A stretch of DNA of 64,000 bases from Escallonia rubra. Lineage: Eukaryota; Streptophyta; Magnoliopsida; Escalloniales; Escalloniaceae. The notes beneath the pieces were generated by a model, which did no database searches, was not told the origin of the DNA, and was given only the letters and a program-made list of their open reading frames with translations. Of this stretch, positions 36,871 to 47,243 are shown in pieces. The stretch lies in contig JAVXUO010000629.1 of assembly GCA_033065855.1 (NCBI GenBank), forward strand, positions 52,491 to 116,490. Direction: 5' to 3'. Within the stretch, counting starts at the first letter, position 1. The number at the start of each line of letters is the position of its first letter. The position numbers and the translations under genes are program-made.

Positions 36871-37273
36871 GGTATATATATATATATAGGTATATATATA
36901 TAGGTATATATACATGTATATATACCTATATATATATAGGTGTATATATAGGTATATATACATGTATATATACCTATATATACATCTGTATATATAGGTG
37001 TATATACATGTATATACACCTATATATATAGGTGTATATATATATATGTGTGTATATATATATATATACACCTATATATATAGGTATATATATACACCTA
37101 TATATATATATATATATACTTTGTAAATTGCATATCTGACTTATAATCCGGACTTGGTCCAAACGCTGGATAGGATTTCTTGCTTATCCGGTCTTATCCG
37201 ACGATATAGCTTGTCCGGCCTTATCCTTATCATGTCCTTATCCTTATCCTTGTCCTTGTCACCAAACGCAGCC
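36332..37273. mobile_element. MITE with TIRs GGCTGTGTTTGACG / GGCTGCGTTTGGTG
   Basis: The ends are inverted, and the sub-terminal regions also match in reverse ('ggataggataaaaataatcc' left; 'ctggataggatttcttg' right). TTT is duplicated at both edges (36329-36331, 37274-37276), which would suit a 3-bp duplication of the PIF/Harbinger type, although TTT is not its usual target. More than half of the length is a (TA)n-derived array. No transposase. Confidence 0.7.
36580..37122. repeat. (TA)n array with embedded TATATAGGTGTATATA-type minisatellite and (TG)n
   Basis: About 540 bp of almost pure alternating pyrimidine-purine sequence. The left part is interrupted TATATA with 'acaatgta' insertions, a (TG)n tract lies near 36820-36845, and the right part is regular 'tataggtatatatacctata' palindromic units. 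The Ile/Tyr-only ORFs on both strands are artefacts. Confidence 0.95.
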
Positions 37274-37889
37274 TTTAAGTCACTTGCGACATAGATCCTT
37301 AAAAAAGGATTCCCGAGTCTTCTAGGCAAGTGCACTTGTGAGGTATTTTTATTGCATTCTACGCTAGTTTATAAAATAGTAGTCTAAAATAATCCCTTCT
37401 CCGCTATCTCATTTCCATCATATAAAAAATATCAACAAGAATATTTTCATTTTATTTTATATTTCAAGTCTAAGACCGAAGTGTAGGTTGCCTTCTGTAG
37501 GGTCTGAGTCGAACAACGATGGTTTTGATTATGGTTTGCCAAACCGGATACGTAGGCCGTTTGACCCCTAGTGTCGAATTCAAACCAATAATATAGAATT
37601 AGATTTGGTTTGTTGCATGTTTATATGTTAAAAGTCCAAAAATCAATAGAAATGAAGTAGAGACCGAAATGGTATGGTGGGTGCCTAACATTTCATATCA
37701 TATAACTTAGTCCCCGAATCGATCTCTCTGTTTCAGTATATTAGTAGTCCTTCGGATATTTTAGAGTCATTTTTTTATTTTTTGGATTATTTTCATTTCC
37801 CTTTGTTTAATAAAATAAGATCGCGACTCCTAAAACTTTTATACCCATTTTTCGGGGTCTAGAGATTTTTCTGAGGCGGTTCGCTACAG
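37274..37889 (+). mobile_element. 3' portion of an Ogre/Tat-like LTR, copy 2
   Basis: Contains 'ccggatacgtaggccg' (about 37543-37558), resembling a block common in the transcribed part of Tat/Ogre LTRs. The 37678-37889 section repeats 20297-20490. The likely end is '..gcggttcgctaca'. Confidence 0.6.
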
Positions 37890-37906
37890 TGGCGGCTCCT
37901 CTGGGA
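37890..37906 (+). other. Primer-binding-site-like sequence
   Basis: 'tggcggctcctctggga' follows the LTR end. It resembles the TGGCGACTCCGCTGGGGA type used by Tat/Ogre elements and seen also at 47225 in this window. The match is imperfect. Confidence 0.55.
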
Positions 37907-39721
37907 ATAATCAACTAAGATGACTAGACTTTAAAATGTTTTATTGCTTTTTGGCCTTCTGTATTTTCTTTGTGTTGTATGTGCTATAACCGTGATAATT
38001 GTGCTCTTATTTTGTGCCTCAAACACACGCATGGTTGTCCCTAAACCACTGACTCGAGGGGAGCTGTAAAAAGCCCCGGCTTCCTTGTAGAGTACTAAAG
38101 GGCCTCTTGGTTTCTTAGCATATCAAATGACTTGTGTACGCATATTGGTGATCACCTTTATTAACTACCTGAGTTACGAGTGAGAGGTACATAGTATAAG
38201 TCAACTGACGGAGTCACCTTACACCGGCATTGAGAGAGAAACTACACAGCCCGACCATTTCGATGATATACTCTTTTCTTAGAGAATGCCTATTTTGGCC
38301 TTAGGCATATGGGCAGGGAGCCCAGTCAATATTCTATAAGCTAGATGGTAATCTCGCAAAAAAGGGAAGACTTTGGCTAACCAGTCGTTTGTCGACCTAG
38401 TAATTAGACGATTAGTCAGTAAACGTTCTCCTTGAAATTTTGAAACTGGTTGGTTTATGCCTTAAACCCTAAGACGACTGACCAACATGTCGGTTAACCG
38501 ACTGGGTATACAGACGGTTAGTTAGGAATCTAACCTCCCCATAATTTTTTCAGTCGAAAGCCTTTCACCCACTGACCAACCGGCCTGTTAACCCACTAGG
38601 TTATCGGACGTTTAGCCAAAACTTTAACTTTCCAGAATTATCCATGATTCCAATCTTCCAAACCTCTTGACCTACCTGCAGGTTAAGCCATTGGGTAACA
38701 TGACGGCGAGTCAACACCCTTTCCGCTCTGAAATTTGTCAAAAATCCCAAATTAACTCATTGCCAAACTCTATAGTAATCATCTCCTTATCCCCGTGGGG
38801 TGTAAACCAGGCAGTCCTATATATGTGGTCAGTATGCTCAAATTTTCAAATTCTTTATACAGTTAAGTCTAAAAAATTGTGGTGTCGAGATTCTCCAAAA
38901 GATTTGCAAGAACCCCAATGGCCAACAAATACCCACAGTTGGCAGATTTGGTCTGCATAATTGGCAAACTATAGAACGATTTTCAGGCCGGTTTCGTAGT
39001 CTTGGCAGGTCAACATGCACGGATGTCGAGGATATTAAAAAACTTAGGGAGAGGGGGGAAAGAGAACAGGAAGATGAGTCTAAGGCTGAAAAGAAGGACA
39101 ATAAAAAGAAAGTCGAGTTTGAAGGGCAGTATGAGTCAGAAGATAATGAAGGAAAACCCACCCCATAATAGAAAGATAAGTTGGCCGCACTTGAGTCACG
39201 GATTACCCGCATGTGGTACCAGCAGCAACACAAACATATACATGCACATACACAGACACACATGCCTCATAGTTGCACACATAAACAATAGACACGCATT
39301 CATGCACCCATCACCAGGCTGAACATAAACAAACCGTGCCCACAAACACAACACATGGCTATCTACCTTCAAACACACACACCCATCTAAACAACCTGAG
39401 ACTTCCAAAATAACCTCTAAGAAACCCAGGCACGTGAACAAGTAAATGTTCTGAAAAAGGGGTAAGAATTACCTTTGCTCGCCAGCCTAATCTTTAATTT
39501 GACTTACCGAAACCCTAATGGCTTGCTTCTTTTCAGCCGTAGGCCCACTTGAGCCCTTTTACTAATTTAATAGCCTTTTTTTTTAATTTTTTAAGCCCCT
39601 CAAATCACCGTTGCAATTTCAAGCGTTAAAGGCTCCATATTGTCTTCCTTATCTCTCTAATTTTAGCTTACGCATTAGAATCCTCATGTCTTCTTTTCTG
39701 ACTACACACGAGTGAATCTAT
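37907..39721 (+). other. Decayed leader and gag-like fragment of the Ogre/Tat-like element
   Basis: Mostly non-coding. Between about 38967 and 39240 the plus strand reads a charged helical segment with stops ('KKLRERGEREQEDES', 'KKDNKKKVEFEGQYESEDN', then 'KLAALESRITRMWYQQQ'), compatible with a gag coiled coil but not diagnostic. Nothing recognisable lies between 39300 and 39721. Confidence 0.4.
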
Positions 39722-39887
39722 GAGCCGATCCCTATCTACTGGTAGAGAAATATCTATTTCTCCACCACATATCTGGCCGTCCACGTGTACTCGTGGATGG
39801 AACATATTTCACTTTTTTTTGGCTAAAAAAGTGCTAACCGCCCAAAATGCCCCTTCGCGAGACGGGAGATAGTGCAAAATGCCGTGG

Positions 39888-39977
39888 CCGCTACTCTTTA
39901 TAGCGGTTAACTGTCACAAAGAGTAGCGGTCAGGGAGAGGGTCCCACACCCTAACCGCTACACTTTGTAGCGGTTAG
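39888..39977. repeat. Left sub-terminal palindromes (CCGCTA...TAGCGG)
   Basis: Two hairpin-forming palindromes. 39888-39906 has arms CCGCTA/TAGCGG. 39951-39977 has perfect 11-bp arms CTAACCGCTAC/GTAGCGGTTAG around a 5-base loop. A half-site 'gagtagcggt' lies between them. The same motif recurs at 43761-43920, 53933-54126, 54386-54412 and 55213-55236. Confidence 0.85.
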
Positions 39978-40369
39978 ACGGGATAAGACTAATTCCCCAC
40001 CCACTTGCTCTCTCCTTTCACTCTCAATATCTCTTTCTCTCTTTTCCTTTCACGCTCTACATCATCTTCATCCTCCCAATTCACTACTCCATAATCTCCA
40101 CCATTTTTTCCATAACACAAACTCAAGTCCTACGCTAGAAGATCGGTAGAGAGTAGCTAGAAGATTGGTGGAAAAAATTTCTTGAATAGATTCATTTTGA
40201 AGCTTATTTCGAATTTTCTTCAATAAATCCATGTTGATTTCATGAATTGTAACTTCTTTAGGTTTCAATTTATGTTTATTTTAGGCTTTGAATTGTGTCC
40301 TTACTATAAACTGAAATTAGGGTTTTTTTTAGGGATTGAATTAGTGGCTTTTAGGTTTTGAAATTAGGG

Positions 40370-40540
40370 TTTTCTTGAGATTTGAAATTAGGGCTTTTTT
40401 AGGGTTTCAAAATTAGGGCTTTTTTAGGGCTTCAAAATTAGGGTTTTTTAGGGCTTCAAATTAGGGCATTTTTAGGGCTTCAAAATTGGGGCCTTTTTAT
40501 GGCTTCAAAATTAGGGTTTGAAATTAAGGATTTGAGATTA
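40370..40540 (+). repeat. Tandem repeat of about 25 bp (AGGGCTTCAAAATT)
   Basis: Six or so copies of 'ttagggcttttttagggctt'-type units upstream of the PMD gene. The TTAGGG appearance is coincidental and the unit is not telomeric. Confidence 0.75.
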
Positions 40541-40606
40541 TTCCAAGGAATAATCTATTTTTAGGTATTCAAATGTGAATGCTTTTATGGTTTAAAAATT
40601 GGGATG

Positions 40607-40763
40607 TAATTTTGGGTGTTTATTTTAAATTATGTGTTCTTGTTTTAGATTTGGGATGTAATTTTGGGTGTTGATTTTAGATTATGTGTTCATGTTTTAG
40701 ATTCGTGATGTAATTTTGAGTGTTGATTTTAAATTATGTGTTCTTGTTTTAAATTTGAGATGC
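40607..40763 (+). repeat. 52-bp tandem repeat, three copies
   Basis: Three consecutive copies opening 'ttgggatgtaattttgggtg' and ending 'tcttgttttagat', directly upstream of the PMD reading frame. Non-coding, and possibly in the promoter or leader. Confidence 0.8.
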
Positions 40764-40814
40764 AAATAGTATGCACGCTAAGTTGGTTTACAATTATATT
40801 TTTTTCTTAAAGGT

Positions 40815-43480
40815 ATGGAGTTTAACCCTGGACCTTATGATTCATCAATTCTATACGATGATGATGACCATGTCGCGAGGGACGTATTTGAAGGGGTGGA
40901 AAGGGGTGTTCTGAAAACAATTCAAAGCACAAGTCATCTCCAAGAGTGGATACTAAATGAGGAACAACAACATATATCAAATCGTCAGGGTTTTATTTGG
41001 TCATTGTGCTCCCTCATTGGTCTCGGCACGGCGAGTGCCTAATATCCGCTCTAGTTGAGAGATGGAAGAGCGAGACGAACACATTTTACTTTCGGTTTGG
41101 TGAAATGACTATTACATTAGAGGACATCGGCTTTATACTTGGACTCCCATGTTATGGCAGGCCCATTTCTTCGAGTAGGGCGTCTGCAACGGTAGCTCAG
41201 CTTGCTAGGCAATATTTTTCGAGAATACTGCCGGAAGCCATTACATAAAATGGCATCAAGCTTACGTGGTTGAGAGGGCAGTATCGCGTGCTACCTAATG
41301 AATACACTCCTCACGATTTGGAGATGTATACGAAGGCATTCTTGTTGTACATTATTAGAGCTGTATTAATTCCGACGCATTCGAAGAACACGGTGCATCC
41401 GAAGTATATGGTGTTCTTGGATGACCTTGAGGAGGTTCAGTCATATTCAACTGTACTTGCGCACCTATATCAAACACTGCATAAAGCCACGGGAAAAGGG
41501 TGTCAAGTCCATTGCCGCCTGCCTAACTTTATTATAGGTATGAGTACTTATGTTCTTGGTTAACGTGTTAATATGTTCTTAATTACTTACTAATTTCATA
41601 CAATGTTTGACTTCGTATATTTGGTCTTATGAAAGGCTACCCACGGGTCATCCACAGTCACGAGATGATTTTGAAGAGACGTGGCCTAGGTTATTGGCCT
41701 GGGAGCATGGCTTCCCACATACGCCCCGTCGAAAGAGAAGGGTAGACCTTCATCACCATCTAAAGTTCTATTGGGGAGGAGCTAGAAATATTAGAGGCAT
41801 CGCATGTGAAGTGGCAGCCCTATTCAGTGAAGTTGGCAACTTCATGTATCGTATGTGTTGGCAGGTTTGGTTCGGATGCTGCTAATTCATTTTGACACAT
41901 GTGAGTTCCAAATGCCTGATCGCGTAATGAGGCAAGCTGGATATCTACAAGGGATACCAAAACCCGCTATAGACATGTGGCCAAATAGGAAGGGCAGAGG
42001 GCTGAACTTCGACCAACCTAATGCCTTGGATATGTTGTGTGACGAGGTGCAACAGTGGAATACATGGCAAGATACGTACGATAGCCTTGTATCAATGCAG
42101 AACCCTAGCACTAGTATCAAGGAGTATCTAGAATGGTTTCCCAGGGTGATGCGCATGAGGGTAAATCGCCCTTCCCAGGCAAAGAGAACAACATACGAGC
42201 CATGTGCGATTATCGACGAGTTCTAGGCGTTGAACATTCTTCTGCTACAATTTTTATTTGTATTGTTGTCGACCATGATTGCAATGTGTCAGATTATTCA
42301 TATTTTCCATTCATGGTTTTTAGGTTGACATGGGCAGTGAGGTGTTCAAGCAGCTGGAGGAGTTTGATTAGTTTGTCGCGCATGCCCCTGACAATATCAA
42401 AAAGTTCATTAAGATGTACAAGACTGAAGTTCACAACTTCAGTAATGCGTACTGGGGTTACCAGGGGGAGCCGTCTGGTGGTTTGCCAGTTGACGCGCAC
42501 GGTTCTCGGCCCCAGAGTTAGGTGACCCAAGTAACTCCTCAGGAGCACCCACTAATTCGGTTCGAGAAAGGAAAACAGATGAAGGCATTGAGGCCGGTCA
42601 AGCGAGATTGGATTGACAAGCATTACTTTGTGCCTGAGCCGAAGGCTAACAAAGTTACCCATTTCGAACATGGCCGGTTTGTATTACATAGGTCACGAGG
42701 ATATCAGAATGTTGGTGCCGGATACAAATCTTGCAAGTTTTTTCATCGAGCCTACACAGATATGCTTCGAATTAGAGAGCATCAGTATAACCCCTGCATA
42801 GTTGTGAAGATCAACATGTATCCCTCTCATTTCATGTTTCTGGTGCTAGAAAACATGAATAGTTTGACATAATGGAGGAAGAAGAGAGGGAAGAACAAGG
42901 GTGCATGGATACCTTCACCAAACTTGCAGGGCATGCTGAGGTCGGACAATCAATGTCATCCGTCTGAGGCAAACATGATCATGATACCTCATATAAATGT
43001 GAGCCACTTCTTTTTATTGGTTCTGTATCCTATGACGAAATCGATCCAAATCTATGATAGCCTGAGGGAGGATGATCCTGGTCAGCAGCTGAAGAAGATG
43101 TACAAAAAGTACATCAATGCAGTGGTTAGTCTAGAATTTGGAATTAATTTTGCATTATGTCGTATTTGAATCGTTGTTGATGTTTGTTACTCTTTTTGTA
43201 GACTACTATCATTCCACTAGTGATATGCCATCATTTGGGAGAGGGCATCACGAACAATCCTACGATGGATCCTTGGACGGTCAAAATGATACAAGATCGG
43301 CCAAAGCAGTATAACAGTCATGATTGCGGTGTTTATGTGCTCAAGTACTTGGACTACTTATCTCGTTCAGAGGATCTCGAATATAGGACTTGGTCTTAGA
43401 GGGATGCCCCGACATTTAGATATAGTATAGCTTGGGAGCTCAAAAAGGGTGTAGCTAGACGCACTCTTTATTATTATTGA
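40815..43480 (+). pseudogene. Plant mobile domain (PMD) protein with Ulp1/C48-type cysteine protease domain, degenerate
   Basis: The N-terminal part is a PMD: 'ALVERWKSETNTFYFRFGEM', 'TLEDIGFILGLPCYGRPI', then 'WSYERLPTGHP', 'WPRLLAWEHGFP' and 'DTCEFQMPDRVMRQAGYLQG' up to about 42226. The 3' part (42325-43480) is a papain-fold Ulp1-like domain. Its catalytic residues are all present: His in 'NVSHFFLLVLYP', Asp in 'IQIYDSLREDD' and Gln/Cys in 'KQYNSHDCGVYVLKY'. A probable intron runs from about 43122 to 43200 (acceptor 'tttttgtag'). Stops and frame changes, for example near 41043, 41248, 42370 and 42872, indicate a pseudogene unless some lie in introns. PMD proteins and Ulp1 domains both occur in plant MULEs. 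Here the gene sits inside MULE ends and faces a transposase gene, so cargo of the element is the natural reading. One fused gene versus two adjacent genes is not settled. Confidence 0.82.
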
Positions 43481-43758
43481 TGTAATTGATGCTACGAAGT
43501 GTTTATGAAAGTCTTTTTTCACATTAAATTGTTTGATTATTGAATTATATTGAGAATTGTTGGATTGTTGAATTATCTATTGGCTTGTTTGATTATTAGA
43601 TTGCTGGAGGGAATTCACTTCTAGTTTGACATTGTTGTTAGAATTGTGAGATGTATTAACTTGAGATTTGTATTGGATTATTGGATGGAATGTGCAGATT
43701 TGTTTTGGCATAAAGTGAGAGAGAGGGGGAGAGGGAGTTTTGGGGTGGTTTTTCTATG

Positions 43759-43920
43759 TGACCGCTACTAAGAATGGCGGTTAAGAGCCATGGCCAGCAT
43801 CTCTAACCGCTATTGCCTCAAGCAGTTAGAGATGCTGAGAGACCTTTCTAACCGCCAGTCTTTGTAGCGGTTACAGACACTTCTCAGCATCTCTAACCGC
43901 TAGACACAGAAGTGGTTAGT
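43759..43920. repeat. Inter-genic palindrome cluster
   Basis: Four imperfect palindromes between the two convergent genes: about 43761-43782, 43802-43830 (arms TCTAACCGCT/AGCAGTTAGA), 43847-43876 and 43891-43920. A longer motif 'cagcatctctaaccgct' occurs twice directly and once inverted ('gttagagatgctg'), so larger fold-backs are possible. Confidence 0.8.
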
Positions 43921-43949
43921 TTCTTTTTTTTTCCTCTCTCTCTCTTCAG

Positions 43950-44355
43950 GCTTTTTACACTTAGGCACACTAATTAGCCCTTTCTGTGGATTTCAGTGGA
44001 ATTTGAAAAAAAAATCAGTGTCGCCCCTACTCGGGCACACTATAGCGCTTTATTCGTAGCTTTCGGTGAATTTTTTTTTTGTTTTTTCAAGCTTTTTACA
44101 CTTTGGGCACACTAATTAGCCCCTTTTGTGGATTTCAGTGGAATTTGAAATTTTTTTCGTTTTTTCAATGTCGCCCCTCCTCGGGCACACTTTAGGGCCA
44201 ATTTAGTAGCTTTCAGTGATTTTTTTTTTTAGGCTCTTTATACTTTGGGCACACTAATTAGCCCCTTTTGTGGATTTTAGTGGAATTTGATTTTTTTTTT
44301 CAGTGTCACCATCCTCAGGCACACTTTAAGGCCGATTTCGTAACTTTCGGTGAAT
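43950..44355. repeat. Tandem repeat of about 135 bp, three copies
   Basis: Each copy runs 'ctttttacacttnggcacac', 'taattagcccc', 'tggatttcagtggaatttga', a T-rich stretch, 'gtgtcgcccctcctcgggca' and 'gtagctttcggtgaattttt'. It lies at the 3' ends of both convergent genes, just before the FAR1 C-terminus. Confidence 0.85.
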
Positions 44356-45091
44356 GATTAGCCTTATCCCTAAACTGTGCAAGATTAGTTTTATCCCTTG
44401 GGGCTGCGTCAACTAGATACTTGTACCCATCCATTGTTGATGCAGCATCCAACAATAAACCATTCATGATGTTACATAGGTGATTATATCGCAGTGTCTC
44501 AGATTGCTCAAAATCAACTGTAACATGTGGCTTGTAGGGTATGTAACCATGTATTATATTGGCTTGCTTCGTCCACAGATCTAAGATATACTCTTTCAGA
44601 ATTTCACGGGCATTCTTCGCGCTAAGAAACTTTAGCGTGTGTCGACAAAGTATACATTTATGCTAAAACAGTTGACAGTTGCAATTAACAAACCCGGTAT
44701 CTAGACAAACCGATACAGTGAAATGTCTTATGTTCTTCAGAACCGAAGAAGAGCACGTGCGACTATGTCATGCTATATTGATTCGACTTTTGCAGTTCCT
44801 CTTGAAACTGTCTAAACATTTCGTTGGTATGGACTAGAAGCCGCATCAGCTTCCAAAGGTGAAAAAACTATTATGGCTCTTTCTCTATAAAAACTAGCAG
44901 CTTCAGCTTCTCTTTCACGGAAATTTGTTTTGTCAAGGACTTCCTGCATCTCAAGTACAAACTCATTTATAGTTAAGGAATTATCTACGTACCCATCAAA
45001 GAAGGCATTCGTACCTTCGCTTCTTAAGGTCGTAGTCATTCCGGCTGCAAAAACAATTTGGTGTAGGCCCCGACCCATTGTGTTTTAATCT
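44350..45091 (-). pseudogene. FAR1/MULE-type transposase, C-terminal half
   Basis: Minus-strand translation from 45091 gives 'KTQWVGAYTKLFFAAGMTTT', 'RSEGTNAFFDGYVDN', 'LTINEFVLEMQEVL' and 'EREAEAASFYRERA', the block after the catalytic core in FAR1-related and Jittery-type transposases. A SWIM zinc finger C-x-C...C-x-H is readable near 44640-44690 ('NCNCQLF', stop, 'HKCILCRHTLKFLS'), followed by 'LKEYILDLWTKQANII' down to about 44350. Several stops and frame changes are present. Its N-terminal part lies at 53457-53885, beyond the inserted retrotransposon. FAR1-type proteins bind DNA. In MULEs they catalyse transposition, and domesticated copies regulate light signalling. Confidence 0.88.
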
Positions 45092-47218
45092 TTGTTCCCA
45101 ACCTATTCTGCTCGCACCGAAAGGCCCAATGGGGTCCCATTTTGCATGACACATCTGCACAAGCAACAGTCATTTTCAACGCTCAATACCGGTCAAAGCA
45201 TGCACGCTCAAGTCACGTGCACTTCTCACTTTCGTTACGTTACTTCGTCACTCAGAAGTTCATTTTCGCGCAAAGCCTCATGACACTTCGACCGTCGCAC
45301 TTCGCATCTCGCCCATCGGTGCACCATGGCACTTGCCCAAGGAAGTTGGCTTTGGCCTTCCCCTTGGGGTCGGCCTCGGCCTTGGCCTTCCCCTTGGGGT
45401 CGACCTCGGCCTCGGCCTCCCCTTGGGGGTCGGCCTCAGCCTTCCCTTAGCGTTGGCCTTGGCCTCCCCCTAAGGGTTGGCCATGGACTTCCCCTATGGG
45501 TTGGCCTTTGGTCTCCATACTTAACGCATTCACTTCTCTTCAAGGGACCATACATAACTCCGTGACCCCGTCGCTCTGACACAACTGCGCGACCCCCGTC
45601 GCCAGCGTCCGGGCGCTGCACTTCAACACCCTGTTGCGCCGCTGATACAGCCGTGCCCCCAGGCTCTCTATCACACTACCGTGCCCCCGGCACCTTACTC
45701 ACTGCATCGCGCCCATGCGCCACAATCATGTTACATGCCCCCGGGCACCACACTCATTCACCACACCATGCACACCTTGCCTTGGTCGTGGAACATGCTT
45801 CAACCCACTCTCCGGAGTGTGCAACATCCTACGGGGATAGGCGACTCCTCCGGGACACTATCTCCGCCAGGGAGCTCTTCAACTCCCTTTTCGCCAGGTA
45901 GACGGCTCCTCCGGGATACTACCTTGGCCAGTCGGGTAGACGGCTCCTCCGGGATGCTACCTTGACATGTTCCGAGTGCTCTGGCACAAGGACTCACCCG
46001 CGGGGATAGGCGACTCCTCCGGGACACTATCTCTGCTAGGGAGCTCTTCAACTCCCCTTCCGCCAGGTAGACGGCTCCTCCGGGATGCTACCTTGACATG
46101 CTCCGAGTGCTCCGGCACAAGGATTCACCCGCGGGGATAGGCGACTCCTCCAGGACACTATCTCTGCCAGGGAGCTCTTCAACTCCTCTTCCGCCAGGTA
46201 CACGGCTCCTCCGAGATGCTACCTCGGTCAGTCGGGTAGACGGCTCCTCCGGGATGCTACCTTGACACGCTTCGAGTGCTTCGGCATTAGGACTCACCCG
46301 CAGGGATAGGCGACTCATTCGGGACACTATCTCTGCCAGGGAGCTCCAAGTGCTCCGGCACAAAGACTCCCCTTCTGCCAGGTAGACGGTTCCTCCGGGA
46401 TGATACCTTGGCCGGCTAGGTAGACGGCTCTTCCGGGATGATACCTCGGCCCGCGGAATAGGCGACTCCTCCGGGACACTATCTCCGCCAGGGTGCCTAC
46501 GTGACTGGCCTACGTGCTCCGGCACTGGGGGCTTGCGTTGGCACCCCTAGGGACTATGACCCCCGGGTCGCTCTGAGACGGAAGTAGGTCTTCAGAGGGC
46601 ATCGTACCTAGTTCACCTGGCAGTTGGGCGTCGGGTCTTCCCCACCACTGCCAGGCCTGTAGGACTCTGCAAGGGCTTGGATTGGAGGCTAGATCAAGGG
46701 GGTTCTCTGGCCACACCGACGATGTGGGAGCCAGAGTTTCCAGACAGATAGGGCGACGCTGTTCGGGGCAGGCCGATTGAATATGTGATCCGACATTCCG
46801 TGGAACACCGACACTCGTGGACCCCCCAGTGGCGTGTCACTCCCGGGGAGTGCCATGTGTCGGTTAATGACATCATCATCTCAATCTCTATAAATAGAGG
46901 TCTTGAGAATTCATTTGGGACGAAACATTAAGTTGGACATTTTCAGAACATATTTTCACTTTCTCACTCTAGAATCCTAGAGAGAGAAACATACAGGACC
47001 CTAACTCTGGACCTAAGCATCGGACTGTGACTGTCGTCGTGTATTCATCCTGCGATATTGCCCTCGCAGAACTGCCACCCTCAAGCTTTGTCTGGGAAGC
47101 CCTTGGTCTCTGCCCTTGTTCCACCCTTGTTGTGTCTCACATCAACATACTTGGCATCTGACTTGGACTGCATTCCTTGTGGCACCTGCACGTAGGTACG
47201 AACCCACTTTCCTTGGCA
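45092..47218 (+). repeat. TR-GAG 5' LTR with internal tandem arrays
   Basis: Starts (T)TGTTCCCAACCTATTCT and ends CCTTGGCA. It contains a roughly 30-bp array 'ggccttccccttggggtcgg' (about 45350-45480). It also has a longer cassette array (about 45835-46500) built around 'ggcgactcctccgggacact' and 'gacggctcctccgggatgct'. TATA box at 46888. This LTR has more cassette copies and fewer 30-bp copies than the 3' LTR. Confidence 0.9.
46888..46897 (+). promoter_or_regulatory. LTR TATA box
   Basis: 'ctataaatag' lies about 320 bp before the LTR end and is conserved in the 3' LTR (53123-53132). Likely the element promoter. Confidence 0.65.
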
Positions 47219-47224
47219 TTATTT

Positions 47225-47242
47225 TGGCGACTCCGCTAGGGA
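47225..47242 (+). other. Primer-binding site, Tat type
   Basis: 'tggcgactccgctaggga', 6 bases after the LTR end. This is the type used by Tat/Ogre elements, generally attributed to tRNA-Arg. Confidence 0.75.
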
Positions 47243-47243
47243 G

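Noticed and set aside
36503-37071. Several Ile/Tyr-only ORFs on both strands
   Set aside because: Direct translations of the (TA)n array.
40370-40540. Telomere-like TTAGGG motifs
   Set aside because: Irregular 25-bp units with AGGGCTTC; no run of the plant telomere repeat.
45653-46525. Overlapping ORFs on both strands in the 5' LTR
   Set aside because: By-products of the GC-rich cassette array. Related ORFs appear in the 3' LTR and in no gene context.
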